A stretch of 64,000 bases of DNA from Hyphomicrobium sp. (GCF_019744875.1 NZ_JAIETU010000006.1:186001-250000); one strand, 5' to 3'; shown: positions 31,420 through 41,596, counted from the first letter of the stretch. Numbers and translations: made by a program. Notes: generated by a model not told the origin, from the letters alone.

Positions 31420-33807
31420 TCAGTTGATGGCAGGCGGAAGGACGGGATTCGCCCAGACGCGCACCACGCCGTCGTCTCCGGCGGAGGCAATGCGCGTGCC
31501 GTCCGGCGAGTAGCTCACCGCATTCAAGGCACCGGCATGGCCTGCGATCGTGCGCAGCGTGCGACCGCGGGCGACATCCCAGATGCGCAACTGCCCGTCG
31601 GCGGCGATCGAAGCGAGGTTCTTGCCGTCGGGCGAGAACGACAATCCGCCGACGCGGCCACGATGCCCGTAGAGGCGGCGCTGGGAGCGGTTCGAGCGCG
31701 TCGACCACAAGCGGATCGAGCCGTCGAGGCTTGCGGAGGCCAGCGTCTTTCCATCGGGCGCGAACGTGAGCGCGGTCACGAAATCCTTGTGGCCGGTGTA
31801 GGTGCGAATGCGATCCAGCGTGTCGAGGTTCCAGAGCTTGATCGTTTTGTCGGCGCCGCCCGAAGCCAGGCGCGGGCCATCCTCCGACGTGCCGTAGGCG
31901 ACGGCCTGCGCGGCATTCGTGTGGGCATCGAGAACCTGGACCGGACCGGATGGGGTCGCGGTATCCCAAAGCGTCACTTTCCAGTCGTGGCTGGACGCTG
32001 CGAAGCGGTCGGCGCGGCCAGTGAATGTGAGCGACCAGATTTCCGCTTCGTTGCGCTTGAAGGTGGCGATCTTCTCGGCGCGCTGCCAATCCCACAGCAC
32101 GATGTCGCCGCCGGCATGGCCGGTCAGCGCGTGCGAGCCGAATAGGGCGAGGGCGGTCGCGGCGCCGTTGTCGAGCTCGATGGTGCGCGTCAGCGTGCCG
32201 GTGGCGGCGTTCCAGATCTTGAGGCGCGCGTCCGCGCCCGCGGTCGCGATGGAAGCGCCGTCGCTCGAATAGCCGAGCGCTTTGACCGGGCCGACGTGTC
32301 CCGTCAGCTCCGCGACGGGGCGGATGACCGGGGCTTCCTGCAAGGACGCGGTGCGAATGCCGGCCGATGTTTCGCCGCTGCCGCGGCTTTCGAATTGCGG
32401 GAAGCGCTCCTGCATCGCCACGGCGCCGCTGGCGACGCCGACGCCGACGAGCAGCTTGAAGAGGATTGGGCGCCAGCCAATAGCGCGGCGCGGCATCGGG
32501 CGCGGTTTGCTCGCGGCCTTGCGCTTGTCCTTGCTCTCGGCCTTCTTCGGCTCCTTGACGACAATTAGATCCGTGCCCGGCGTGGGGGACGCCGGCGCGG
32601 GGGCTGCCGATTTCCGCAGGATGCGCGGCAGCTTGATCGGGTCGGGCGCTTTGGTGAGCTTTTTGGTTTCGGGGGCGGACGCGGGTGCGGCGGCTGGCGC
32701 TTTGGCGGCCGCAGCCGCAGGTGCTGCCGCTGCACCAGCGTCGGCCGCGGACGGCTTCTTTTTCAGGCCGTCCAGGAAATCGAGCATGCCGCCTTTGGGG
32801 CCCGGAGCATCGGGCGGGGGCGGTGTGGTGGTGGCCGCTTTTGCGGGGGCCTTCTTGGCCGGTTTTGCATCGGCAGCCTTCGCGGGCTCGTTTGCGGGAG
32901 CCTTGTTGGAAAACCAGCTCGGCTTGGCCGGGTCCGGCGCCAACAGCTCGCCGCGCCACTGGGCGATGGATTGCGGACGCTGCTCCACCTTGAGCGAGAG
33001 CGCGTGGTCGATGGCCTTGAGGAAACCCTGGCGATACGCGGACAGCGCCGTCTCGCGGGCCGCGACCAGCTCGTCCTTCACCATGCGTGAGGGACTGTCC
33101 GACGGGCGCTTGCCGGTGATGGCGTGATAGAGCGTGGCGCCGAGGGCGTAGATGTCGGTCCAGGGGCCCTGCTGGCGGCTTGTCTCGGCGTACTGCTCAT
33201 AGGGTGAGTAGCCGGGCTTGACGAGCGCGGAGACGGTTTTCGAATGCGCCGCGATCTCGCCGCGCGCAGAACCGAAGTCGATCAGGACGGGCGTGCCGTC
33301 CTTGCGGATGATGATGTTGTCCGGGGCGATGTCGCGATGCAGGAAATCCTGCTTGTGGATCAGCTCGAGCGCGTCGAGGAGCGGCGCGACGATGGCGTCG
33401 AGCTCTTTCTGGCGCGGCGCGCGGCCGAGGCCCTTCAGCCACGACTTGAGGCTTTGGCCCTCCTCGAAGTGGAGCACCATGTAGGCCGTGTTGTTGGCGC
33501 GGAAGTAGCGATAGACGCGCACGATGTTGGGGTGTGAAAACTTGGCGAGGGTCTGGGCTTCCTCGATGAAGCGGTCGAGGCCCCAGCGATAGTCGCCGTC
33601 GCAGTCCTGCGAGCGCGGCGCGGCGTCGGAGGTCGAGGTGCGGGCTGCGAAGTCCGACGGAAAGTATTCCTTGATCGTGACGTGGCGATCGAGGGCCAGT
33701 TCCTCGGCCAGGTACGTGATGCCGAATCCGCCCGCGCCAAGCACGCGCTCGATGCGGTAATCACCGACGAGTTCCGTGCCGTTCTTTAGCGCGATCAAGT
33801 TCGTCAT
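31420..33807 (-). CDS. Membrane Ser/Thr protein kinase with C-terminal WD40 propeller
   Basis: A 795-residue protein. The Hanks-type kinase domain spans about 14-290: GAGGFG (24-29), Lys46 in TIKEYFP, HRD (157-159) with Asn164, and DFG (177-179). A Pro/Ala/Lys-rich linker (295-440) leads to one membrane helix (about 446-464). Then seven WD40-type blades (about 495-795) each end in a (I/L)W(D/N)-like pair, for example LKIWNAA, IKLWNLD and LRIWDVA. Such topology places the kinase in the cytoplasm and the propeller in the periplasm, a plausible sensing part. Two FHA proteins and a PP2C phosphatase are divergently encoded next to it and are the likely partners. Confidence 0.92.
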   Translation of the reverse strand: MTNLIALKNGTELVGDYRIERVLGAGGFGITYLAEELALDRHVTIKEYFPSDFAARTSTSDAAPRSQDCDGDYRWGLDRFIEEAQTLAKFSHPNIVRVYRYFRANNTAYMVLHFEEGQSLKSWLKGLGRAPRQKELDAIVAPLLDALELIHKQDFLHRDIAPDNIIIRKDGTPVLIDFGSARGEIAAHSKTVSALVKPGYSPYEQYAETSRQQGPWTDIYALGATLYHAITGKRPSDSPSRMVKDELVAARETALSAYRQGFLKAIDHALSLKVEQRPQSIAQWRGELLAPDPAKPSWFSNKAPANEPAKAADAKPAKKAPAKAATTTPPPPDAPGPKGGMLDFLDGLKKKPSAADAGAAAAPAAAAAKAPAAAPASAPETKKLTKAPDPIKLPRILRKSAAPAPASPTPGTDLIVVKEPKKAESKDKRKAASKPRPMPRRAIGWRPILFKLLVGVGVASGAVAMQERFPQFESRGSGETSAGIRTASLQEAPVIRPVAELTGHVGPVKALGYSSDGASIATAGADARLKIWNAATGTLTRTIELDNGAATALALFGSHALTGHAGGDIVLWDWQRAEKIATFKRNEAEIWSLTFTGRADRFAASSHDWKVTLWDTATPSGPVQVLDAHTNAAQAVAYGTSEDGPRLASGGADKTIKLWNLDTLDRIRTYTGHKDFVTALTFAPDGKTLASASLDGSIRLWSTRSNRSQRRLYGHRGRVGGLSFSPDGKNLASIAADGQLRIWDVARGRTLRTIAGHAGALNAVSYSPDGTRIASAGDDGVVRVWANPVLPPAIN

Positions 33808-34032
33808 CAGCTCTCGGGCTCAGGGTTGGCTCGCATCGACTCGGACCATCACGTGCCATCGTTTTCAGGGTGCAAATCACCTCCGGCGCCTCTTGTGAAG
33901 CAGGAATGTGGCGGAGGCGTGCGCTTTCAGATCAAAGATGGCTCAAAAAGCTGGAGACGCGGTGCGGGCGGCCATGTTGCTGCCGCAGAGCGCAACGAAA
34001 ACTATGGCCGATTCGGGCCTGAGCATATCCCC

Positions 34033-34767
34033 ATGCAACGCGCTGCTATTTCGTCTGCCCTCCCTCTTCCGGTCTGGAAACGCATCGCGCTGACGGCCGT
34101 GGGCGGCCTCATTGCGTGTGGGCTTGCGGCAGCGGCCGGCGCAAGTCCCGACGGCGGCGCGGGTGACGGCGCTGCGTCGGCCGAACCGCTCGGGATGTCG
34201 TGGACGGCTTTCACGGACTGGATCGCATCGAGCTACAATGGCGCCCCCGCGCTGGTGTTGGGGCTGGTCGCCGCGCTGGTGGCCATACCGCCGCTTGCGT
34301 TCGCGGGACTGATTGCGCTGAGGCGCGAGGAGAAGTCCGTCAACATCGCCGAAGCGCGAACGGAAGTGCGCCGCGTTTCGCGTGACGCCGATGTGTTGCC
34401 CCGCGACGGCGTGCGGACAGGGCATATTCCGCTGCGGCCGCAGGAAGGCTGGATCCAGCTCGAGAACGCGGACGAGGTGGCGCCTTCTGCAAGCACGAGC
34501 CGCTACAGTCTCGGGCGTACGCTGCTGCGCATAGGGCGCGAAACCGACAACGACATCTGCCTCGAGGACGTGACGGTGCACCGCTACCACGCGGCCGTTC
34601 ACCGGACCGAGGACGCGGAATTCGTCATCACCGATCTCTCGAGCGCGGGCGGCAACGGTGTCGTCGTCAACGGGCGATCCGTTTCGGAGGCGCGGCTTTC
34701 GAGCGGCGATACGATCCAGCTCGGCAATGCGCGGCTCAAATTCAATACCGGCCCCGCCAAGGGCTGA
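34033..34767 (+). CDS. Membrane FHA-domain protein
   Basis: A 244-residue protein with two hydrophobic helices (about 17-40 and 70-95). A cytoplasmic C-terminal FHA domain (about 155-238) follows, with the core YSLGRTLLRIGRETDNDICL, then VHRYHAAVHR and NGVVVNGRSV; the conserved Gly-Arg, Ser/His and Asn-Gly positions are present. FHA domains bind phosphothreonine peptides. It is divergent from the kinase at 33807 with about 225 bases between starts. It probably binds a product of that kinase near the membrane. Confidence 0.88.
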   Translation: MQRAAISSALPLPVWKRIALTAVGGLIACGLAAAAGASPDGGAGDGAASAEPLGMSWTAFTDWIASSYNGAPALVLGLVAALVAIPPLAFAGLIALRREEKSVNIAEARTEVRRVSRDADVLPRDGVRTGHIPLRPQEGWIQLENADEVAPSASTSRYSLGRTLLRIGRETDNDICLEDVTVHRYHAAVHRTEDAEFVITDLSSAGGNGVVVNGRSVSEARLSSGDTIQLGNARLKFNTGPAKG

Positions 34768-34873
34768 GCAGTCCAAAACGCCGGAGTGGATCCGGCAGTA
34801 CGACATCGGCCGCTGCGCGGCGCTTGCGCCACCAGCGGGCCGATGACAACAGTCAGGTAAGGAGAGCAGGTCG

Positions 34874-35626
34874 ATGTCAGGCAGCGCTGGGCCTCAGGGC
34901 CAACGATCGGGACGGTTTCTTGGATCGCTCAAGGACGCGCTGGTTGCGGCCAGCCGCGAGGATACCGGCCGGCAGGAGGCGCAGCGCGCTCCTGCTGCCG
35001 CCGCGCCTAGCGAAGTGATCGCAGTGGCGGGCCCGGAGGCTGCGGCGCAGCTTCCCCCGCCCTCCAGCGAAAGCAGTGCTTCACTCAGCGCGGCCGAGGC
35101 CGCACGAGAGGCCCGCGCGGCGCGCGTGCCTGTCGAAAGCCGGCATGTGGAAACCGATGCGCCGCCGACAACGCGTGTGGTGCGGGCCGCGAAGCAGCCT
35201 GAGCCCGCATCGCGGACGACGCTGGTGCGTGGCAAGATGCAGGTGACGCGCGGGACGTTCGACCAGGATCCGGTCGTCGGCTGGCTGGTGGTCGTCGGTG
35301 GGGCGGGCATCGGGCAGTTCCGGCCGATCTTCGAGGGCAACAACTCGATGGGCCGCTCGGCCAACAATCGCATTGCCATCGATTTCGGCGACGACGCCAT
35401 CTCTTCGGATGAGCAGGCGTATATCCGCTACGATTCAGCCGATCGATCGTTCCTGTTCGTGCCGAACCTTGCTAAGACGAATGTGGTTTCCGTCAACGAC
35501 AAGCGGCCGACGGGCGCCGTCGAGCTGTCGCAGATGGATGTCATCACGATGGGGCGCACGCAACTCGTGTTCGTGCCGTTCTGCGGCCCGGAATTCGATT
35601 GGTCGGCGTTGCAGGAACAGACCTGA
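34874..35626 (+). CDS. FHA-domain protein (soluble)
   Basis: A 250-residue protein. A disordered Ala/Pro-rich N-terminus (about 1-115) includes several Ser/Thr that could be kinase sites. An FHA-like domain (about 135-240) follows, with FEGNNSMGRSANNRIAIDFG, a DEQAYIRYD strand and NVVSVNDKRP. The phosphopeptide-binding Arg lies in GRSANN. It stands 106 bases after the membrane FHA gene and upstream of the PP2C gene, all on the plus strand, so one operon is likely. The name 'FHA' is firm; the target is not known. Confidence 0.85.
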   Translation: MSGSAGPQGQRSGRFLGSLKDALVAASREDTGRQEAQRAPAAAAPSEVIAVAGPEAAAQLPPPSSESSASLSAAEAAREARAARVPVESRHVETDAPPTTRVVRAAKQPEPASRTTLVRGKMQVTRGTFDQDPVVGWLVVVGGAGIGQFRPIFEGNNSMGRSANNRIAIDFGDDAISSDEQAYIRYDSADRSFLFVPNLAKTNVVSVNDKRPTGAVELSQMDVITMGRTQLVFVPFCGPEFDWSALQEQT

Positions 35627-35776
35627 GGCGCGGACGTTGTCCGGTCGCGGTTTTCCGATCGGGCGTTCATAGTCGCACGTTCGAAGTCATATGGCGCAAG
35701 CCAGGAAGAGTTATCGACGAGCCGAGCTGCTCACGCCCGGGTCAGTGTCTGCCGGGCGATCAAGGTTCAAGGACGA

Positions 35777-36598
35777 ATGCTGGCAATTGAGCACGCGAGT
35801 CGCGCCACCAGGGGAGCACGAAGCTACCAGGAGGATACGGCGCTGTTCTGGACGGGGCGGGAGATGGGGTCGCCCGGTCCGCAGGAGCTGTCCGTCAACG
35901 GCTCGCCGGCTGTGGCGGTGCTCGCGGACGGCATGGGCGGGCATGCGGGCGGAGCGCTCGCGAGCCGAATGGCGTGCGAGAGTTTCGTCAAGGCTTACGC
36001 CGGGAAAGACGGCCCCAACCGGGACAAGCTGTTCGAGGCGCTGACGGCGGCGAACCACGCGATTGCGGAGACTGTCGTTGCCAACCCGATGCTTGCGGGC
36101 ATGGGGTCCACCCTCGTCGGCGTGACGTTCGGTGCCGAGGGTATCGAGTGGGTGAGTGTCGGCGACAGTCCGCTTCTGCTCTACCGGCGCGGGGAAATCG
36201 CGCTTCTCAACGAAGACCATTCGCTGGCGCCTGAGCTCGACCGGCTGGCGGCCGCCGGCGCCATGACAGAAGAAGATGCGCGGCGCGATCCGCGGCGGCA
36301 CATGCTGCGCTCGGCGGTGACGGGCGAGGACATCGATCTCATCGATCTGTCGCGGCGGCCGCTCAAGGTGGAACTCGGCGACTACATCATCCTGGCCAGC
36401 GACGGCTTGCAGACGCTGGAGCCGGCGGAGATCGAGCGTATCATCGCCGCTTATGCGGACGACGGGGCGGGTGCGGTCGCCAACGCGCTGATCCGGGCCG
36501 TCGAGGCGCTCAAGGATCCCCATCAGGACAACGCGACCGTGGTGGCCGTGCGGCTGCTCGCGCAAGGCGACGGGCGCTCCGCGGGGCCCGCGGCCTAG
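35777..36598 (+). CDS. PP2C-type Ser/Thr protein phosphatase
   Basis: A 273-residue PPM/PP2C protein, close to the PppA/Stp length. Metal-binding motifs are RGARSYQEDTALF (about 12-24), VLADGMGGHAGG (about 48-59), VSVGDSPLLLYR, LASDGLQTL and the terminal DNATVV, all in usual order. It should remove phosphate from substrates of the divergent kinase and so oppose it. The gene follows two FHA genes, matching the kinase-FHA-phosphatase sets known from type VI secretion control, but no secretion genes are in this window. Confidence 0.95.
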   Translation: MLAIEHASRATRGARSYQEDTALFWTGREMGSPGPQELSVNGSPAVAVLADGMGGHAGGALASRMACESFVKAYAGKDGPNRDKLFEALTAANHAIAETVVANPMLAGMGSTLVGVTFGAEGIEWVSVGDSPLLLYRRGEIALLNEDHSLAPELDRLAAAGAMTEEDARRDPRRHMLRSAVTGEDIDLIDLSRRPLKVELGDYIILASDGLQTLEPAEIERIIAAYADDGAGAVANALIRAVEALKDPHQDNATVVAVRLLAQGDGRSAGPAA

Positions 36599-36701
36599 AG
36601 GACTGTTCTCTCAGTCTCTCCTGCAACATTGGCGCAAGGCCCGAACAAGGCGTAGCGGCGATACTTCTCGCTTCTCCGGTGCAACAGCGCCGTGGCGAGG
36701 A

Positions 36702-37217
36702 GTGAGATCTTTGGTTTGGCCGTCGAAGGTCCGGCGCGGCACGTTCAAGCACGCCTTCGAGAATGCGCTCGATGAGGCGTCTCTTGATGCGGACGGCAAT
36801 CCGATCCTGTTCGAGGACGACGCCGAACGGTTGACCGGACCCATGGTGGGCAGTCTGGGCGATATTTCCGTTGCGTCCGGCTATGTGGCGCAGGCGTCGC
36901 TCGCGCGGGCCTACGAAGCCGAAGATCAGCTCGAGGCGGACGCCGAGACGGAAGTCGAACCTGCGATAGCTCCGGGCGAAGCGGCGAGGGCCTTGAAGCT
37001 GGCGTTGGACGCAAAGCGCCACACGCCTGCCGAGCTGCGCAAGCTGCGTCGCCGCTTTGCTGCCGCCAATCATCCGGATCGCGTGGAGGCAGGCTTGCGT
37101 GAAGAAGCTCTTGCCGCGATGGCGGATGTCAATGCGGCCATCGACAGGGCGTTGGTCAGGCAGGAGACGGATACGCAGGGTCGGGGTGGTCCGCCGGCCG
37201 GCAGCGGGTCGCGCTAG
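36702..37217 (+). CDS. J-domain-like protein with C-terminal HPD motif
   Basis: A 171-residue protein if read from GTG 36702. A TTG at 36711 in the same frame has better spacing behind AGGAG and would shorten it by three residues. The acidic N-terminal half (about 20-90) has no recognised fold. Residues about 92-155 look like a J domain: a helix with KLALDAKRHTPAELRKLRRR, then the loop AANHPDRV with HPD at 124-126, then a helix MADVNAAIDRAL. J proteins stimulate DnaK-type chaperones. It follows PP2C by about 100 bases and may be co-transcribed. Confidence 0.75.
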   Translation: MRSLVWPSKVRRGTFKHAFENALDEASLDADGNPILFEDDAERLTGPMVGSLGDISVASGYVAQASLARAYEAEDQLEADAETEVEPAIAPGEAARALKLALDAKRHTPAELRKLRRRFAAANHPDRVEAGLREEALAAMADVNAAIDRALVRQETDTQGRGGPPAGSGSR

Positions 37218-37288
37218 AGCCTGTCCGCTTCATTCACCCAGGATGGACTGGTGCGATTGTGCGCGACCCGAGCGACCCTGCGCTTGCA

Positions 37289-37741
37289 CTATTTAATGCG
37301 GCGGCCGCCTTCGAATTCGACAACCCCGCCGCCGATGTCGTCTTCCCAGCGGAAGGCGGCCAGGAAGTCTTCGCACTCGCCCATTCTCTCGCCGGGGTAG
37401 GCGCGCATGTGCACGACTCGGCCGTTTTCGAACCAGACGGTGACAAAGAGGGGAGGGGCTTCCTCGCGGACATACTCGCGGACGTACGGATCGAGAAAGC
37501 GAATGAAGAAGCGGCGCGGGCAATACTGCCAGGCCGTGCGCATGTACTTTACCTGAATGTAGTTTGGGGGCCCTAGAACCGACTGCAGCTCCGTCTGGTT
37601 CATTCCGGGCGTGACAAGCTCGATGTTGAACTCGGCGCTTCCAGCCTGCCCCGACGGCAGGAGCAGCGCGCCCGCAAGCGTCATCGAGGCGGCGAGCCGG
37701 CGAACGGTTTTGGGCAACGTCGTTCCGAATGCCTTTTGCAT
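37289..37741 (-). CDS. Exported BamE/SmpA-like small protein
   Basis: A 150-residue protein from ATG 37741, which has a GGAAGAG ribosome site and gives a good signal peptide (about residues 1-36, with LAASMTLAGALLLP then AGSA). Longer in-frame starts at 37777 and 37822 fit less well. The mature N-terminus VTPGMNQTELQSVLGPPNYI has the pattern of the SmpA/OmlA (BamE) fold, and two C-terminal strands follow (LFVTVWFENGRVVHMRAYP). True BamE is a lipoprotein of the outer-membrane assembly complex; no lipobox Cys is seen here, so only a BamE-like fold is proposed. Confidence 0.65.
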   Translation of the reverse strand: MQKAFGTTLPKTVRRLAASMTLAGALLLPSGQAGSAEFNIELVTPGMNQTELQSVLGPPNYIQVKYMRTAWQYCPRRFFIRFLDPYVREYVREEAPPLFVTVWFENGRVVHMRAYPGERMGECEDFLAAFRWEDDIGGGVVEFEGGRRIK

Positions 37742-38047
37742 CGCTCTTCCGAGTCCGAATTCGAGAAGCACGCGCATCGTTCGCGCCTGGGCGTCCGAAT
37801 GCCCGAAGCATATAAAGCGCACCCCCTTGCGCGAGGCTGTTTCGGCCCAATCTTGCTCCGCGCACGAATCTTGTGATGTTCGCGGGACTCACCTCGGTGA
37901 TTTTTTTGCGCAACACTACAAGACTGATTTAGAATCGAATCAGAGAAATCCTCAACAAATCGTTGATCCCAAAGCCGGTTCACTGCATCCCCGAGATGTG
38001 GGGTGGCGTGAGTGATTCGGGGGTGCCGATGCTGGGGGGAACGCCAC

Positions 38048-38827
38048 ATGATCGTGGTCGTCGACGAGAGAGCTACTGTGACCGAGGGGTATACCTCTTG
38101 GTTCACGCGTGAGGGAATATCCGCGTGCGGGCTCGCCCCCGGAGAGTTTGAAGGCTGGGTGAGCGCCGTCTCCGAGCAGGACATGAAGTCCGTCGAGGCC
38201 TTTCTGCTGGGCGACTGCGAAAATCGCTGCGCCTTGGCGCGCACCATCCGGCGCCGGTCTCCCACCACTGCCGTCATTGTCATGAACGAGAGCCGCTCGC
38301 TCGAGGAGACGCTCGATCTCTTCGCGGTCGGTGTCGACGACGTGGTCCGCAAGCCGATCCACGTTCGCGAGATCATTGCGCGCGTCAAGGCGATCCGCCG
38401 CCGGGCGGTGGGAGCGCCGGATTACACCGACGTCGGCGAGATGCGCGTGTTCTTCGACGGCCGCGATCCCGAAGTGGCCGGTGAGGTGCTGCAACTTCCG
38501 CGTCGCGAGCGGCGCATCCTCGAGTATCTGGTCGCCAACCGCGGTTGCCGGATCAACAAGACGCAGATTTTCAACTCGGTCTATGGCCTCTTCAGCGAGG
38601 ACATCGACGAGAACGTCGTCGAGAGCCACATCAGCAAGCTGCGCAAGCGGCTGCGCCACCGGCTGGGCTACGATCCAATCGATTCAAAGCGCTATCTCGG
38701 ATACCGGCTCGTCACGGAAGCGGGCGGGGAAAGACGTGGGGAAGCTGGTGCTTCATCCAGCCTCGCGCAAGATGCGGATGCTCTATTTGAGAAGGTGGGG
38801 CTATTCGCAAAGGACTCTGTGGTATGA
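38048..38827 (+). CDS. ftcR: Flagellar transcriptional regulator FtcR
   Basis: A 259-residue OmpR-like regulator with GGGGGA before the ATG. Residues about 1-120 are a receiver-like domain ([19 protein letters not shown], ending [17 protein letters not shown]). Residues about 130-230 are a winged helix DNA-binding domain ([16 protein letters not shown], then [20 protein letters not shown] and KRYLGYRLV). FtcR is the class of activator that starts flagellar gene expression in Brucella and other Hyphomicrobiales, where it also lies directly before flgE. Here its stop overlaps the flgE start (ATGA). Confidence 0.9.
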   Translation: MIVVVDERATVTEGYTSWFTREGISACGLAPGEFEGWVSAVSEQDMKSVEAFLLGDCENRCALARTIRRRSPTTAVIVMNESRSLEETLDLFAVGVDDVVRKPIHVREIIARVKAIRRRAVGAPDYTDVGEMRVFFDGRDPEVAGEVLQLPRRERRILEYLVANRGCRINKTQIFNSVYGLFSEDIDENVVESHISKLRKRLRHRLGYDPIDSKRYLGYRLVTEAGGERRGEAGASSSLAQDADALFEKVGLFAKDSVV

Positions 38828-40089
38828 GCATTTCCGGCATGATGCGGACGAGTGCGTCCGGTATGGCGGCTCAGTCGAGCCGTCTCGGCACCGTTTCCGA
38901 CAACATCGCCAATGCCAGCACCCACGGGTACAAGCGCGCGTTCACCGAGTTTTCGACCGTCGTGCTCGAGTCGGGCACCGGCTCTTACGTGCCGGGTAGC
39001 GTCGATACGCAGATCCGCTACGGCATCACGCAGCAGGGCGGCTTCGACTACACGACGTCTGCAACGGATCTCGCCGTCAACGGCGATGGCTTTTTCCTCG
39101 TCGGCGATCCCAGCGGCTCGACCTTCCTGACGCGCGCGGGCTCGTTCGTGAAGATCGCCAACGGCGATCTGGTCAACGCCGCCGGCTATACGCTGCAGGG
39201 CTATCCGCTCAACGGCGGCACCGCGGCGGTTTCCGCCAACGGCACCACCGGTCTGCAGAACGTGAACATCGGAGCGATGTCTCTTGAAGCGACGCCGTCC
39301 ACCACCGGCAAGTTCTTCGTGAACCTTCAGGAAGACGCGGACATCCAGACGGACACGCCGGCTGGCAATGCTGCCACGGCCGTCTACACGTCGAAGACCT
39401 CGATGACCGTCGTGGACAACGTCGGCCGCGAGAAGACGCTCGACATCTACTACACCAAGACCGCCGCCAACCAGTGGGAGGTTGCGGTGTTCGATGCGTC
39501 GGAGGCGACGAGCCCGGGTGGTCCGTTCCCTTACGCAAGCGGCCCCATCAACGCCAACAACGAAGTTCTGGTCTTCGATCCGCTGACGGGTCAGCTCGAT
39601 CCTTCGAGCCCGCAGACGCTTGAAATTACGGTGCCGAACGGCGCCTCGCCGCTCGTTCTCGACCTTTCCGAGTCGAGTGAGCTCGCCGACGAATTCCAGA
39701 TCCTCGCGTCCGAAGTCAACGGCAACAAGCCGAGCTCGGTCGAGAGCGTGGAATTTGCGGCCGACGGTACGCTCTATGCCGTTTATGGGAACGGCGCGCG
39801 CGTCGGCATCTATCGAATTCCGCTGGCGACTGTTGCAAGCCCCGACAATCTGAAGCCCGAAGCCGGCAACGCCTACTCGGTCAGCGCTACCTCCGGCCAG
39901 CTCCAGCTCGGGTTCCCGGGTTCTTCCCTGTTCGGCACGGTGCGGTCGTCTGCGCTCGAGAAGTCGACGGTCGATACCGCGAGCGAACTGACCACGATGA
40001 TCGAATCTCAGTTTGCCTTCACGGCCAACTCCAAGGTCTTCCAGACCGGTGGTGAGCTGATGGAGGTCCTCGTCAACCTCAAGCGGTAA
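38824..40089 (+). CDS. flgE: Flagellar hook protein FlgE
   Basis: A 421-residue hook subunit. The N-terminus ([20 protein letters not shown] then [16 protein letters not shown]) and the C-terminus ([20 protein letters not shown]-like, followed by [14 protein letters not shown]) are the conserved coiled-coil ends of rod/hook proteins; the centre is variable. FlgE polymerises with the help of FlgD to form the curved hook. It is translationally coupled to ftcR and followed by flgK after 34 bases. Confidence 0.96.
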   Translation: MSISGMMRTSASGMAAQSSRLGTVSDNIANASTHGYKRAFTEFSTVVLESGTGSYVPGSVDTQIRYGITQQGGFDYTTSATDLAVNGDGFFLVGDPSGSTFLTRAGSFVKIANGDLVNAAGYTLQGYPLNGGTAAVSANGTTGLQNVNIGAMSLEATPSTTGKFFVNLQEDADIQTDTPAGNAATAVYTSKTSMTVVDNVGREKTLDIYYTKTAANQWEVAVFDASEATSPGGPFPYASGPINANNEVLVFDPLTGQLDPSSPQTLEITVPNGASPLVLDLSESSELADEFQILASEVNGNKPSSVESVEFAADGTLYAVYGNGARVGIYRIPLATVASPDNLKPEAGNAYSVSATSGQLQLGFPGSSLFGTVRSSALEKSTVDTASELTTMIESQFAFTANSKVFQTGGELMEVLVNLKR

Positions 40090-40123
40090 TCCGCGTGAGG
40101 TGAGGTAGGGGAGTGGACGCGCG

Positions 40124-41596
40124 ATGAGCCTTTCCGCAAGTTTGTCCACCGCAAACTCGTCCCTCTACGTGGCCGGCGAACGCACGTCCGTGGTCTCGCG
40201 CAACATCGCGAACGCGGACCGCGCCTTCTATACGCGCAAGTCGGTTGAAGTGCTCACGATGCCGGGTTCCGGCGTCAGGACGTCCGGCGTTACGCGCGCG
40301 GAAGATCTCGTGCTCTTCCGCAAGGTGCTGGCCTCCGGCTCGTCGTCGGCCATGCATTCGGCTGTGCTCGACTCCCTCGATCTTCTCAACGCGACGATCA
40401 ACGACGTCGAGCTCGACTCGTCGCCCGCAGCCCTCATCAACTCGCTGAGCAACGCGCTGCAAGCCTACTCCTCGCAGCCGCACAACCAGCTTGCCGCCGA
40501 AGCCGCCGTGCGGTCGGCGCGCGATCTCGCGAGCAGTCTCAACAGCGCAGCGGCGACCGTCCAACAGGTCCGCAACGATGCCGATCTCGGCGTCCAGTCG
40601 TCCGTCAACCGGATCAATTCTCTGCTGGAACAATTCCAGGGCCTCAATGCTCAGATCGTCAAGGGGACGATCACGGGCGCTGACGTCACGGATTTCATGG
40701 ACCAGCGTGACGAAATTCTCGCCAACCTCTCGAACGAGGTCGGCATTCGCACGGTGTCACGCGCCGACAACGACATGTCGATCTACACCGATAGCGGTGT
40801 GACGCTGTTCGATCGCGCGCCGCGTGCGGTGACTTTCCAGAGAACGTCGAACCTGACACCCGGCATGCCGGGCAGCGCCGTATATATCGACGGCGTTCCG
40901 GTGACGGGTGCGAACGCCACGATGCCGTTGCAGTCGGGACGGATCGTCGGCCTCGTTCAGGCGCGCGACGACATCTCGATGTCCTACGAGGCGCAGCTCG
41001 ACGAGATGGCGCGCGTGCTGGTCACGGCATTCGCGGAGTCGGATCAGGTGGGCGGCGGTCCGGACGTGCCGGGCCTGTTCACCTATTCGGGCGCGACGTC
41101 CATTCCGGCCGACGGCGTACTGGTCAGCGGCCTGGCGAGCAGGCTGCGCGTCAATGCGAACGCCGATCCTGACGCGGGCGGTCTTGCGACGCGTCTCAGG
41201 GACGGCGGCATCTCGGACCCGCTCAACACCGACTACGTCTACAACACGACGGGTGCGGCGAGCTTCACCGACCGCATCGACGACCTGATTTCCAAGATGA
41301 ACGCGGACTACACTTACGATCCGGCCGCAAAGCTCGCGGCGACGGGGAAGCTCGCGAACTTCTCGTCGACGTCGGCCGGCTGGCTTCAGGAAGGGCGCAA
41401 GGTCGCTGACGACAGCTACCAGTATCAATCGACGCTCTACAACCGGTCGTTCGAGAGCTTCACGCGCACCACGGGCGTCAATCTCGACGAGGAGCTCTCT
41501 CTCATGCTGGAGATCGAGCGCTCGTTCCAGACATCGTCGAAGCTGATCAGCGTGATCGACAGCATGTACAGCGCCTTGCTTGGAGCCGTCGGGTAA
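40124..41596 (+). CDS. flgK: Flagellar hook-associated protein FlgK (HAP1)
   Basis: A 490-residue protein with the conserved N-terminus (STANSSLYVAGERTSVVSRN, then IANADRAFYTRK) and a C-terminal helix EELSLMLEIERSFQTSSKLI ending VIDSMYSALLGAVG. It forms the first junction layer between hook and filament and is exported by the flagellar type III system. Its stop TAA overlaps the flgL ATG by one base. Confidence 0.96.
   Translation: MSLSASLSTANSSLYVAGERTSVVSRNIANADRAFYTRKSVEVLTMPGSGVRTSGVTRAEDLVLFRKVLASGSSSAMHSAVLDSLDLLNATINDVELDSSPAALINSLSNALQAYSSQPHNQLAAEAAVRSARDLASSLNSAAATVQQVRNDADLGVQSSVNRINSLLEQFQGLNAQIVKGTITGADVTDFMDQRDEILANLSNEVGIRTVSRADNDMSIYTDSGVTLFDRAPRAVTFQRTSNLTPGMPGSAVYIDGVPVTGANATMPLQSGRIVGLVQARDDISMSYEAQLDEMARVLVTAFAESDQVGGGPDVPGLFTYSGATSIPADGVLVSGLASRLRVNANADPDAGGLATRLRDGGISDPLNTDYVYNTTGAASFTDRIDDLISKMNADYTYDPAAKLAATGKLANFSSTSAGWLQEGRKVADDSYQYQSTLYNRSFESFTRTTGVNLDEELSLMLEIERSFQTSSKLISVIDSMYSALLGAVG

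Noticed and set aside
28585-37741. Type VI secretion system
   Set aside because: Only kinase, FHA and phosphatase genes are present; none of the structural tss genes is encoded in the window.
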